Below are positions 21,494 to 33,059 of a stretch of DNA of 64,000 nucleotides, one piece after another. The DNA lies in contig CAJNOJ010000136.1 of assembly GCA_905250025.1 (NCBI GenBank), positions 4,902-68,901 on the forward strand, given 5' to 3'. The translations under genes were made by a program, and so were the position numbers. The number at the start of each line of letters is the position of its first letter. The stretch's first letter is position 1. The DNA is from Adineta ricciae. Lineage: Eukaryota > Rotifera > Eurotatoria > Adinetida > Adinetidae. The notes beneath the pieces are model-generated. The model was not told where the DNA came from. It was given only the letters and a program-made list of their open reading frames with translations, and did no database searches.

Positions 21494-21745
21494 ATTCGAG
21501 TATTAAACATCTTCTTCGAGTTTTAAACTTCAGAAATTTAGAACTCGAAGCTTCGAGTTTTCAATTTCTACCACCCTCACCTCACACCCTCGCCCATACC
21601 CTCACCCACACCCTCACCCACACCCACACCCTCACACCCACACCCTCACCCACCCTCACGTACACCCTCTAAATTTGAGAAGTTTAAAACTCGAAAACTC
21701 GAATGAAAACTTTAATACTCGAAATATCTTTTCGAGTTATACATG
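21494..21745. repeat. Inverted TCGAGTTTTAAA arms around a C-rich telomere-like array
   Basis: Arms rich in TCGAGTATTAAA and CGAGTTTTAAACTTC (about 21,494-21,560 and 21,670-21,745) flank about 100 bp of irregular CACCCTCACCCACAC units (21,570-21,668). The array mixes CCCTCA and CCCACA words. CCCACA is the complement of the TGTGGG telomeric repeat I recall for bdelloids. The array is imperfect, internal and AT-flanked, so it is not a chromosome end. Confidence 0.7.
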
Positions 21746-22863
21746 TATGGACTAAAAAAGACTGAGCCTGTGTATATCTCGATTAGAAAAACTCACTTGA
21801 AGGATCTATCATAGTGGTAATACCACAATATTAGAACACGAATTACCTGAACAGGTATTGAAATTCGGGTCCGACTACTTTTTACGATATGCGAGATCGG
21901 TAGCCTATAGGAGAGCACAAAATCATCGTTTTCCAATATGTTAGGTATGGAATATAAAAACTTGCGATAAACATCGGGTACTTTCCTTAGTGTCTCTATA
22001 GCAAAGCATTTTCTATAACATGACAACATATTAGTACATCGCTAGAAAATTTACGGAGTGATCTTAAATCATAGTTCTACAACATTCGTAGTGTTATCGT
22101 TCAAACTGCATCTTGTATCTATCAGCAAACAGAATTTTCCGAGTGGAGTATTGTGCTTGAAAAAGTATACATTTAAAAAATATGTCGTAGTGCTTAACAA
22201 CGGTTTTAGCGTAACGTTTTTCACTCTGACATCGATCCGACTGCTGCCGCCTCGAAAAATACTAGGTTCTGTATGTAAGTTTTTCCTCCTTTTTTTCTTG
22301 TTGCGATTATTGCGATATCGCTTGGGAAGAGGACATTTGACTTCTAAGGATTAATAAGAAGGTAATAACTAAAATAACTCTGACTTACTCGTAATGTAGT
22401 TGAGAAAACTGTGTAGTGTCTAGTTTGACGGCAGTTGCTTTTTTCCGCAAAAAAATTCGTTTCAATGGTGTTGAATGTCGTCTTCCGAGTCGTTTGTGAT
22501 TTTAGAGAAGCAAACAGAACGAACAACAACTTTTTATGTTGGAATGAAGGACTATTTGCACAATGAGAGAAATTTATATAAAATTACCTTTTCTCTTTCG
22601 TCTTCTTTTGCATTCTTTCGAAGAACAAATGAAAAAAAAACAGAGTAGTTAAAAATAAACACTCATATAGTTGCTGTAGAAAAAAACATTTTGAGGGTGT
22701 GGGTGAGAGCAGCTACCAACACGCGTGTGTTGGCTCGCCTAAGAGTGTTATCTGTTGAGTTTATATCTTTAGTTTGATTCAATATACGGCAGTATGAGAT
22801 TAGCTGATGGTGTGTCTATTATATAGATATAGAAAATCCCTACGATCTAAATTGCGACGTCTT
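21746..22863. other. 1.1 kb without a recognised gene
   Basis: Scattered short frames on both strands with no known motif. A G-rich GAGGGTGTGGGTGAGAG word near 22,693 is the inverse of the C-rich words seen at 14.08 and 21.6 kb. Confidence 0.4.
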
Positions 22864-23430
22864 TTAACCCTTTGTTGGCGGAGTTTTTTTGAACAAGTCA
22901 AGTTTTTTAAAATAGTGAAAAAAGATATTTATTCAATCAAAAACCGTCATCAAAAGTGTTTTAAAGTGTGATAAGCTTTGAAACAGTCAATTACGCATAA
23001 TCCAACATCACATTCTTCGCACTGATATCTTGTGTATTTGACTGATTTTTCTTTTTTTTCTGTATGAGAGCATGCATAACATGTCCTCTGCGCAGCAGCT
23101 TTTGAGGCAGTAGGAGGAACAAGTGATGGAAAATGTCTAGCAGATAAACGTAGTGGTGAATCAATTGTTGGTCTTCCGATAGAAATTCGTCTTTGGTTAC
23201 CATATTTTGATAAGAAATTTCCATTATACACTGTTGAAAATTACCAAATGCACTATGTTCGGATTTTTCTAATATTTCGAAGTACTGACAGGATTACTTT
23301 CTCAATACAGGAAAAGTACTCTACAGGCTGTTTCTACTCACTTTTGATTGATTTGAAATATATACCACTCCTCAACGTTGAGAAAATAGTCTAGATGGTA
23401 TATATACCATGCCCGCCAACAAAGGGTTAA
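22864..23430 (-). mobile_element. piggyBac deletion derivative with intact TTAA ends
   Basis: TTAA at 22,864 is followed by CCCTTTGTTGGCGG, and the inverted copy at 23,412-23,426 is followed by TTAA. TTAA duplication and CCC-starting inverted ends are hallmarks of piggyBac. Inside is only the C-terminal zinc finger of the transposase, so this is an internally deleted, non-autonomous copy. Ends and target site are perfect, so it is probably younger than the Tc1-like copies. Confidence 0.9.
22950..23231 (-). pseudogene. piggyBac transposase C-terminal zinc-finger fragment
   Basis: About 90 codons encode the cysteine-rich C-terminal domain that binds the transposon ends in piggyBac transposases. 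The order is RTCYAC, then QCEECDVGLC, VIDC and KAYHT, giving the C-x2-C, C-x2-C, C-x3-C and His pattern. The catalytic DDD core is missing, removed by the internal deletion that made the element. The frame itself is open to its natural stop. Confidence 0.9.
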
Positions 23431-23931
23431 ATATGTTCTAGATACATCAGCGTTGTTAATTCTTGTGTTTGACTTGATTCAAGAGATCTTTCAACTCTTC
23501 TAACAAGTAATCCATCTCCCTTACGAGCTTCATCTCACAATAAGTTGGAGAACAATTCATTTGAACTATTCAGCATCTCTTGGATTGGTCAATTGAAAAA
23601 TTACATACATTAAGATTCCAATAAATAAAGCTGCACTACTCTGTATTCAACAATTTTTGTTGATTTTTCAAAGCGATTTCTTACATTTATTTTTATTTTC
23701 ATATATTAGTCTGTATCACCAACAGTACAACGGTGAGGAAAAATAAAAATCAATTCATTAGCCAAGCGTACAAGCAGAATATTAATTTGGAAAGAAACTA
23801 AAATTCATTGTTATCTAAAAGCAAACTGTTCCAGTGCACCTGACATGCAGCAAAAAAAAAAGAATTACAAAAAAAATCACCATTATCTGATATTCGATAT
23901 AAACAGATTACTGATAGTGAGATGAATTTCT
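23431..23931. other. 3' flank of the myosin gene
   Basis: AT-rich DNA between the piggyBac element and the myosin stop codon. It presumably contains the myosin 3' untranslated region. No other gene seen. Confidence 0.5.
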
Positions 23932-26900
23932 TTAGTCACTATTTGGTAACAATAATGAGATGTTTTTATTTGATCCTTTACGAAACTCCACTTTATCGAC
24001 ACCGCCTGAAATAATATTGATGATGTGGTTGTGCTTATCAATTTGTGCAGAGACATATCGTTGAACGTCCACCGTAAAATTCGATCTAAAAGAACAATTA
24101 CAACACATCACAACTTGAAATAGAAGAAAAGTTACATACGATTTGCGTTTGAGTTTAGCAATAAGACCAACAAATTCACCCACACGATCGAGTTTTGTAT
24201 GCATGTAAAAGACTAAATCATTATTCGATACTAAGTGAACGACAATCAGTTGTTCTTTGCCTGATGTAACACTTAAACCAGTAATATCATTGATTGATAT
24301 ACCCGTCTTTTTCACATGAAAATTCTTGCGTGGATCTAACTTGTAGAGATATTTGTCCGTCAGAACAATCGCACGTTCATCCATTTTGATGCGACTGTTT
24401 AACTAAAGCAATGTTTGATATTGAATATGGAGAATTGTCTTTTGTAAAAGTCTACCTTTATTGCCAACGTAGAAAATAATACGTGATTAAAACCATCTTT
24501 ACCACGTAGTTCACTGATTGATTTACGATATTCAATTGAATGTGCGTTCTCCTCAGGCTAAATAAATGAGTAAATTTCTCGTATCTGTATTAGTATCAAA
24601 TTCGTACAAGCAGTAAGTAGTCTCCTTTCCATTCTTGACGAATGCTGGATTCAAGAAAAGAAGGTCGCTCTTTTAGATAATCTCCAGCGAGTAATTTCAA
24701 TTCAAATGTTGCTCGTTGATCGGCTGGTATTCGTTGTATAACTTTAAAAGCACGCCATCTAAAAGCAGAGATATGTTGATCAACACGAAGAAATAGCTAG
24801 AAAACCAGTGCATTTACCGTTGATACATTTGCTTGAGGAGATTGTTCATAGGAACAAAACCTGGTTTGGGTGCTGGCCATCTGATATTTTTGCCAAGATC
24901 ATCTGTACTTGCAACATTTCTAACAAAATACAGTCAATAGTATCGGATAGATGCGATGCTATAATCTACCGAAATAATTCATTGAGTTTGCTAATATAAC
25001 TTCGCGCACGATATTTTCGATAGACATTCTGTATTTTGATTGCTGAGATTTCGCGACGAAAGAGACGGTATTGATGCCACGAACGCGTATACTACAATAG
25101 AAATTCATATGTAAGACTTCCAAATCCTTATCTTCTAGGTTGTAAATTACTTTTTGAAGAATCGTGACGATAAATTGTAAACCCTCAGTTCGTTTCTTTT
25201 CCAATTGAAATAACGATATTCTATTAAACCGAACGAAATCAAAACAAAACTATTTGTCTTTTCAATAGCGTACGGTTGTTTAATAAATAATTTTGTAGTT
25301 CCATACGCGACATCATTATTCAAATGAAGTTCTTGACAAATATATGCAGCATTTTCTCGGGTAGGTGCTCCACGAGGATATAGCCGCGAACGAATACAAT
25401 CGATGATTTTATACCTAAAAAGGATCACCTGATATTGTCAAACTCTTCTATCTAATAAGTGATATTACCGTTGAACAAATCGATCGTATGGTGCTCGATG
25501 ACAGAAGCCTATATCACATTCAAATTGTTTAATAATGTAACCGTATTCAATGCTTACCTGCTCGACGGACACGAACGTTCTCTAATAGACCCAAGTAGGC
25601 AATCTGATGTTCAACACGCGTTTGATCAAATAAAGTCGGAGATTTCTCGTCGTTTGGTTTTATACAACGTACATAGAAAGGTTGCTAGAGACACATCATT
25701 CAGTGCAAAATCAGATTGAAAAACGACGACATTACTTTAGAGGAAAGGAGATTCGATAAACTGATCATTGAATTACGAAAAAGAGTTCCCGCAGTTAATG
25801 GTCGCCGTGTTACTGAAGTAATGCTCTTTTCACCTTCGGGCCACATGGATGAAATAATTGGATTACGACTGTAATACAACAAACGTTTGAAATCATCAAA
25901 TAGAGTGTCACGGTTTTTATCGAGAAATCCATCAACAGAATAAATAACATCTCCTGCAATTCACACATGAGTGTCGGCGATGAAACGAAGTCAATTTTCG
26001 ATTACCTGCATAGTGTCGAATGAGAAAAGATTTGTTGTTATTGACATTTTTCCACAGTTTATCTCCAGGAGCAAGCTGAAAGAGAAAGGTTTAGGAAGCG
26101 AGCAATGTACACAGACATATGTATGCGACGATGCTTACTGCCCAGCTTGAATAATGCTTATGAGTTTTCAATGCTTTATTGATAGAGTCAAGAAACATTT
26201 CGTCGGTTACTGTTCCAACGGTTTGACATGCTTCGTCAAGGTATGCTAAAATACCTGTTCGTGATTGCTCGATCAGATCGCAGATGACTTTATTATTGAA
26301 ATAATCGACCTAAATTAACAAATACCTAGAGTTCGATACTACAAACTGAATCAATCCTACATGTTGCCAAGTGATATTTTCTCGTTCGTACTCTTCCTGT
26401 TCTTGCTTAAGTACCAGTTCAATAAACAGTTGTTGCAATTTTTCATTACAATAATTGATACACAATTGTTCAAAACTATGAATTCAAATAGATAAAGATC
26501 AGTTCAAACTTTCACCCTTACCTATTATTCTGGAAAATTTCAAAACCATATATATCCAATACACCGATAACGAGTGAACTTTGACTTGCATCATTCGTTC
26601 CTTTTGATAAAGTCTTATTGATATATTTAATCAACCACTCGAATAGACGCTCATATAAAGCCTAAATAATCATGAAAAACAAACACATGTGAGTGTCACT
26701 CGGCCGTTTCTAGAAGTCATGCAAAAAAACAAAACACTTGACACGAATGAATAACGTCAAAAACAGAACATGCGAATACTTCGGTAGATTTTTTTCTAAA
26801 TATCTTACCAAAAAAGCAGAAAGATTCCCTAATATTCAAGATAGGAAACTGATCTGTTCTTTCTCTCCTTGAAGATCACTTACTTTACTCAGCGCATCTC

Positions 26901-28220
26901 GTCCGTAGTGAGCGCGGGTGATATTTTGTCGAGCTTGAATAACTTCATTTCGTGCAGCAACGACACGCGATGTTAAGGTGGACGAAATATTTTCTTCTTC
27001 ACAGGATAATAGTTTCGATATCCATGTTAGTTGATCATTCTTATCATTCGAACGTGTTATTGAACAATGTTCACCGTCAACATCTGTAAATTTCAAGTTA
27101 CCCTAAACGAACGGATAGACTCAATCGATAAATTCTCGATAAACAAAGTAATTTACTAGATGAAGGATAACTGCGACTATCTTCCATATGGTTGAGATTT
27201 CATCCGGAGTAAAACCAACGATTTTGAACGCTTGTTTCAATTGTTGATAATCACGTTTATCATCAATTTTCGCCACTCGACAGCAATTCCCCTGATTGAT
27301 ATAATGGTAGTCTTCAGCTCGAAGGTTCAATCCATACTCTTGTAAGTCATTCTCTCCGTACAATAAATGGTAGAAGGAATGAAAATTCCTTTCACCTGGT
27401 TGTTGTTTGACAACACGAGATTTTTCCAGCAGATAATGTTGAATTTTACCGCCGATCGGATCGAATTTATAGTCGAAATGTAAATCCATATATTTACCAA
27501 ATCGACTACTATTATCATTTCGATTCGTTCGACTGTTACCGAATGCTTCGAGAATCACATTGGTTTGAATGAGAATATTACTAATTCTGAAACCGAATGG
27601 CACAGTTCACAGTGCTTACAGAAAAATCAAAAGCTTTTACTACCGTTGAATTTCCGCTTGATTTGACGCGTTTGTTACAGCAGCGATATAACGAAGAATG
27701 ATTTTCGAAGCTTCAGTCTTACCAGATCCTGATTCACCTGGAAAATATCGAAACAAATGAATTGTTGACGTCATGTTCAATGACGATTATAAACCTGATA
27801 TAACAATACAGCTATTCAAAGAGCGTTGTTTCAAAGTTCGATATGCCGCTTCGGCAAGCGCAAATATATGTGCAGGCCGTTCGAACATTTCACGTCCTTT
27901 GTAACTTTTAATATAGTCAGGTCCATAAATAGGTAAATCCCGATACGGATTGACACTAACCAAGACCTAGATGATATCATTTTTTTTGTGTTAAAAAGAA
28001 GACAAACGAGAAAATTTACTTCGCCAATGTATGTATAGATTCGTCCCTTTTCAAATCTAAAACAAACAGAAAACCAAGAAGTTTCGGTTGTGTTTTATGG
28101 AAAAGTAACGCACCGTATTCTAAGATTTCGAACAAACGCATCCATGGTGATTTCGGACAGTAGGACAAAATCACCGACACCCATATCGGGTCCTTCATTT
28201 TCAATCGAACCTGCTGCCAT
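23932..28220 (-). CDS. MYO1D: Unconventional myosin Id (class I actin motor)
   Basis: Single-headed actin motor that links membranes to actin. Myosin Id sets left-right chirality in flies and vertebrates. At the start, [20 protein letters not shown] and [20 protein letters not shown] match the myosin Id N-terminus. Then come the P-loop [12 protein letters not shown], switch [27 protein letters not shown] (switch II), and the [15 protein letters not shown]-like relay region. A converter and IQ neck follow. The TH1 membrane-binding tail has [20 protein letters not shown] and [20 protein letters not shown]; the end is [11 protein letters not shown] count more than fifteen exons with introns of about 50-70 bp. 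The start Met follows a TTCTTTCAG acceptor. No break was seen in the parts I translated. Confidence 0.93.
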
Positions 28221-28344
28221 CTGAAAGAATAAGAAAAGAAAGTGTATGAATACATTTTTTTACATTTATGATTGTTATTCGACAATGATTCATCCTTGAG
28301 AGGAAAAAGAAAATAATTTATTATTCTACTCTGACTCATTGTAT

Positions 28345-28722
28345 TTATCTTTGAGAACTTTTCAGGAGATCAGTAAATATTTCTTGTTGTTTTCGCATCC
28401 CTTCTCGATAGTATGTCTGCCATCGATAATTCACATCTTTCCAATGTTGAAGATCATGTTCGCGTAATGCTGAAAAATTGTTTTCGTCAGCCATGTAGTT
28501 ATCATGTTCCTGCTTGAGGTTATGTATAACTTCATTGAAGCGTGTGCGATCTTGATCAGGAACATCTTGGATCTGTTCATAACGTGTTTGTTTGTGCACA
28601 TGTCGACAAACCGATGTGTATTGCCGAATTATTGGATACAATTGCTGCTCGTTTGTTGTGAAATTGTCTAAGGAAATGGGCATTTGTGTGCGTTGAAATG
28701 GAAAGCGCCGATTTTGGGTCAT
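28345..28722 (-). CDS. Small charged helical protein, unknown
   Basis: A single open exon of 125 residues starting MTQNRRFPFQRTQMPISL and ending TDLLKSSQR. It is rich in Gln, Asp, Arg and His, with heptad-like stretches (NEVIHNLKQEHDNYM, HDLQHWKDVNYRWQ) that suggest helices. No domain recognised. A CAG splice acceptor lies 7 bp before the Met, as in its neighbours. It sits 160 bp after the DSTYK stop and 125 bp before the myosin start on the same strand. An AATAAA signal follows its stop. The open frame, spacing and acceptor support a real gene, but it could also be a 5' exon of the myosin transcript. Confidence 0.6.
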   Translation of the reverse strand: MTQNRRFPFQRTQMPISLDNFTTNEQQLYPIIRQYTSVCRHVHKQTRYEQIQDVPDQDRTRFNEVIHNLKQEHDNYMADENNFSALREHDLQHWKDVNYRWQTYYREGMRKQQEIFTDLLKSSQR

Positions 28723-28881
28723 ATTTTGTCTGAAAAGGATTAACAAAACATGTATATTGCACTTTAAAGTATATAAAAAATAATTTGTTTTTATAACACA
28801 ATTAATCTGTAAGAAAATAGTTGAATCATTGTATCACAAAAAAAAACACAAAATTAGTCATAGATATATGAAAATATCAAA

Positions 28882-31800
28882 TTACACAGTTGCAACGGCT
28901 TTACTGAAAATTTGTTCCAGTTTCTCTTGAACTTCACCTAGATAAGGTCGTTGGGATGGTTGAGGATCCCAACATTTTGCCATGATTTCCCAACACTCTT
29001 CTGTAAAGATAGGCAAACGTTCAGGCCGAACACCTTGTCTCACTTTCGACCAAAGAACGTCTTTTGATGAACAAACATCGAAGTTATTCGGTAATTTTAT
29101 ACCATTCGAACATATATACCAGAATAAAATTCCAAATGCATAAACATCTACCGTGTGATCATATTTAGATGAGAATAATTCCGGTGCCATATGAATAGGC
29201 GTGCCAACGAGAGAGCCACTCATCATAACCTCAGGCTTACAGAAGCCCAGATCAGTTATACGCGCATGATTGTCTACATCCAACTAAATAAAAGAAATAG
29301 ACGATGAATCATGACAGACAAGGCAGGTCCATAGACTAGAAGCTCATTTGTAATACTTTCAAGGGCATTTCTTTGTCATTCTTCAACTGAGTAATTTATT
29401 CACGCACGCGAATTTTTCCCCCGTACTTTTGTACGTCGTATTAACGAACACACTGCGTATACCTTTTGATGTGTTATTAATCGTCCTATAAGTACTTACC
29501 AATACATTCTTTAGTTTGATATCTCGATGAACCAGACCCAAGCCGTGTAAGTAGCGCAAACCTTCCACAACGTCCAATGCTATGCGTATTCTAAATGTAT
29601 CAATATCATATTTACAGCAGTCTGTTGAGAAAAAGGTTGGATACCTTGCGTGAAAAGAAAGTTTATTCTTTAGTGCAGTATATAAATCTTTGGTAAGTCG
29701 TTCCATAACCAGTAGTACAGGTGTATGATCGCGATAAGTATAGTCAATAACCGATCCGACTAATTTTACTATTCTTGGGTGTTCAGGAATTTGTCTAAAA
29801 GAGGAAGAGCGTTGGAAAAAAAACCGTATCGGTCTCTGAATAAAATCACCTTAGATAGTGAAATTCCAAGGCCAAGTCATTCCAATGTCGATCGTCAGGT
29901 GGAATCACAGATTTTAATACACACGAACGTTGATTAGCCCAACTTTCACATTCGTAAACTACTCCATACTGTCCACGGCCAACTTCCCGACCTTGTTTCG
30001 GTAGACCATACTGAATAAGATCTTTCAGTGACGTACTTTCCAATAGATGTCTAGCAATTTTTGGTGTGAAATCTTTTCTAACACGTTGCTGTTTGTCTTC
30101 CGTTGTTTTCAATCGATCCGAATGTCGATGTTCTAATTGTTTGAGTAAATTTTCAAAATTGTTGTGTGACATACGAATACGATCATTCAGTTGCGTGCAA
30201 ACGCTTTTTGCCAGCCTGTCAGCGAAAACAAAGCAAAGTTGTCGTCAATAAGAAAAAATCACAGCAAAAGTAATTTACTTGACTTCACTCAAGTTTTGTA
30301 ACATATTCGCAGCCACGGAACGCTTAAATTCGGGATCAATACGTGGACAATTACTCCAGCTGAATGTTCGAAAAAGCTAAAAAAAAATTTATAAAGAGTT
30401 CTACATGAACTTAGACCATTGAAGTTACTTCTTTCATTCGATCAATTAATAGTTTAAATAAATTAGAACTCGTAGGTAACGAGATATTCACTTGGTATGC
30501 AGATTGAAGTATCTTGAAATTAAACAAAAAAAAAACATTCGGTCGAGATTTCTCGAGAAATAATTTACTTCTTGGAAAGCCTTGCTTGCGGATGCTTGAT
30601 TCTCGTCATCATCTTTACTAAATTCCAAATTTTCAATACAACGTGTTAATGTTCCCACGTAATCTCGATGCAAAATACTGACTGAGGATGATAACTTTTT
30701 AGCAATGGCTCTATTCAATCGATCAAGAACAAAATCTTGAATAATACTTGTGCATCGTTTCAAATCACGTGCCGTTTTCACAGTTAATGCATCGGTCAAT
30801 TCAATACCTATAAAAAGAAAAGGAATCATTTACAATACGATCGTACAGATCAAAAGATGATTTCAACTATTGCTATTTTACATCATAAACTGTTCTAACG
30901 TCTCGGCACGTACACCTGTTGGAACAGATGAGAAGAAAAAGAAAATGCTCGTAACCTATCATGGCTCAAATGTTCATACGATTACGAATGAATGTGCTGA
31001 AGAAAGGGATGAATTGATGATATTAGATTCGATTACAATTCGACTGTTCCTACCTGTTATGTCCAGCGAACAAGCTTGATCTAATAATGATTCTTGAATA
31101 TCATCGACTGCTTGTAAGATTAATTTTTGTATTTCACTTTGACGAGAATTTGTCAAAGCAATGAGCGACTCGTACAATTCTCTTTCTTTCTCATGTGCAT
31201 AGCTTATTCGTTTTGGTGTAATCAATATATCCCTAAAAAGTGAATGCAGGTGAAAAGCAAAGATGGTTTTCTTATTTACCTCGCCATATCGAACGCACTA
31301 TCGTTGAAAAGATCAAGACATAATTCATGCGATCGCTGTATGATACTCACTGAAAAAAGAAAGGCAAGAAATCTCTTCTGAATTCGTGCGAAAATGTTCC
31401 TACCGGCTTGAATTGTTAATCGATCGATATGTTTTCGAATATAATTTAAAAACGATGAAAAATTGCTCAATCCGTTATCAATCATATCGCTATCAAATTG
31501 TGATGAAGTACTCTCCGATGGTAGATAACAATGGTCTGTCGTTAATAAAGAGACATATCCTAAATCGCATAGTTGTCTAATCGATAAAAAGTTTACTTTT
31601 ATTCGATAAAATTTTCCAGAAGAATACTCACCGAAAGATATGTACACATGACGTTTCACCCGATTCGGAAGGCGATTCATTTGCTCTAGATTGGAATAAA
31701 GTTTAGGAGAAACAAACATTATCTTTCGAATCCTTACGAATCTCTCTGATCGCTTCGGATGAATAGGATTGGTTGATTCGGTGCATTTCTACGAAATAAT

Positions 31801-32873
31801 TTTAGTTCCTCGATATCATGATCTAAGAGTTGGCCTTGATCGATAATGTAAATAAAAATAGGAACAACATTTTCTGTTATTTGAGAATAGATGTCTGGCA
31901 CATTCATTTTTTGATTCGTTGGTGTAATCAGAAGTTGTAAGTTGTTACCAAGTAGATTCAAAGGTTTGCGAATTTCTAGAGATGCTGTCTCAATTTGATC
32001 GTGTTCATCCGTGTGCGAGTTCAAATCGGTTCCATTGGTTACAATAAGCAGATCACGTGGAACTGTTAACCAAGAAACGGATCGTTGAGCACCATCGGTA
32101 TCAAGAAGTTCAAATGAACCAGATATATTCAAAGTAGCCCCTGTGGTTTGATGATGCTAAATAGAGACGAAAAACATCCTAATATATGCAGATTAATCAT
32201 CGAGAAAAAAGTGCTTCGAAATGATTGATGCTGTTAGATAGGCGACTAGTCACTAGAAAAAAAGTAATTCAAAGATCATCAATTATAGACACGCGGCCAA
32301 AATCAAATATTCAAGAGATTACAACTCATGTGTAAATACTCCTAGTTCTTGATTTTCAAGGATGAAATATATCGAGATGTACTTATTTATCACGAGACAG
32401 GAGATTTTTGACTGGCTAATCAAAATTGCATGTTTATACCTTAATGCGGACCATGCGCACAACATCATCCTTTCCAATAGCTGGTGATTCTGGTAGTAAT
32501 ATTTCATTCAAGAACTCGTTGACAAAGTGAGCCTTGCCGTTATACGTCTGTGAACAAACAATCAATGCCAACGGTTTTGAAGACAATAACTCGATAGATT
32601 CACGATCAGCTGTCGATATTTTAATATCGGAAAATTTGTCTAGATTTAGAAAAATATCAGCATAGGATGTGTTCATCGTACTGACGTTAATTTACCAGAT
32701 GTGAGCACATTTTTATCGTAGATTTCTCGATAGGATCTGTCAGTTTCTTCCAATAAACGTGTGATGTACGAACAATGCTTTTTATATCGTTTAATGATCT
32801 TTGCAAAGTCTTGCGTCAATGTAGATGAACTACTACTATGGTGGGTGATAGTTGTTTGAAATATATCTGTCAT
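28882..32873 (-). CDS. DSTYK: Dual serine/threonine and tyrosine protein kinase (Dusty/RIP5)
   Basis: A RIP-homologous kinase linked to FGF/ERK signalling and cell-death control. A long N-terminal region (32,873 to about 30,200) precedes the kinase domain. The glycine loop [17 protein letters not shown] is followed by the Lys in [20 protein letters not shown], then [16 protein letters not shown] (catalytic loop) and [20 protein letters not shown] (DLG in place of DFG, as in DSTYK). [24 protein letters not shown] and [18 protein letters not shown] complete the domain. These blocks are diagnostic of DSTYK. Many short introns interrupt the N-terminal part. The start Met at 32,873 lies just behind a TTTCAG acceptor. 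Only 187 bp separates it from the ZCCHC8 stop. Confidence 0.95.
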
Positions 32874-33059
32874 TTGATCTGAAAGAAAAAGACAGAAAGA
32901 AGGCGAAAAAAACAACAGAATATATGATCGAATATGTATCTACTCAATGAGAGGGGCAGAGAAGAAAGTAGAGTGTTTTGAGTAGAGCATCAAACACAAT
33001 AGACAGAGATAATATATTTGTATATATACACAAATGAAATTTCCTTTTTATTCCTTCAT

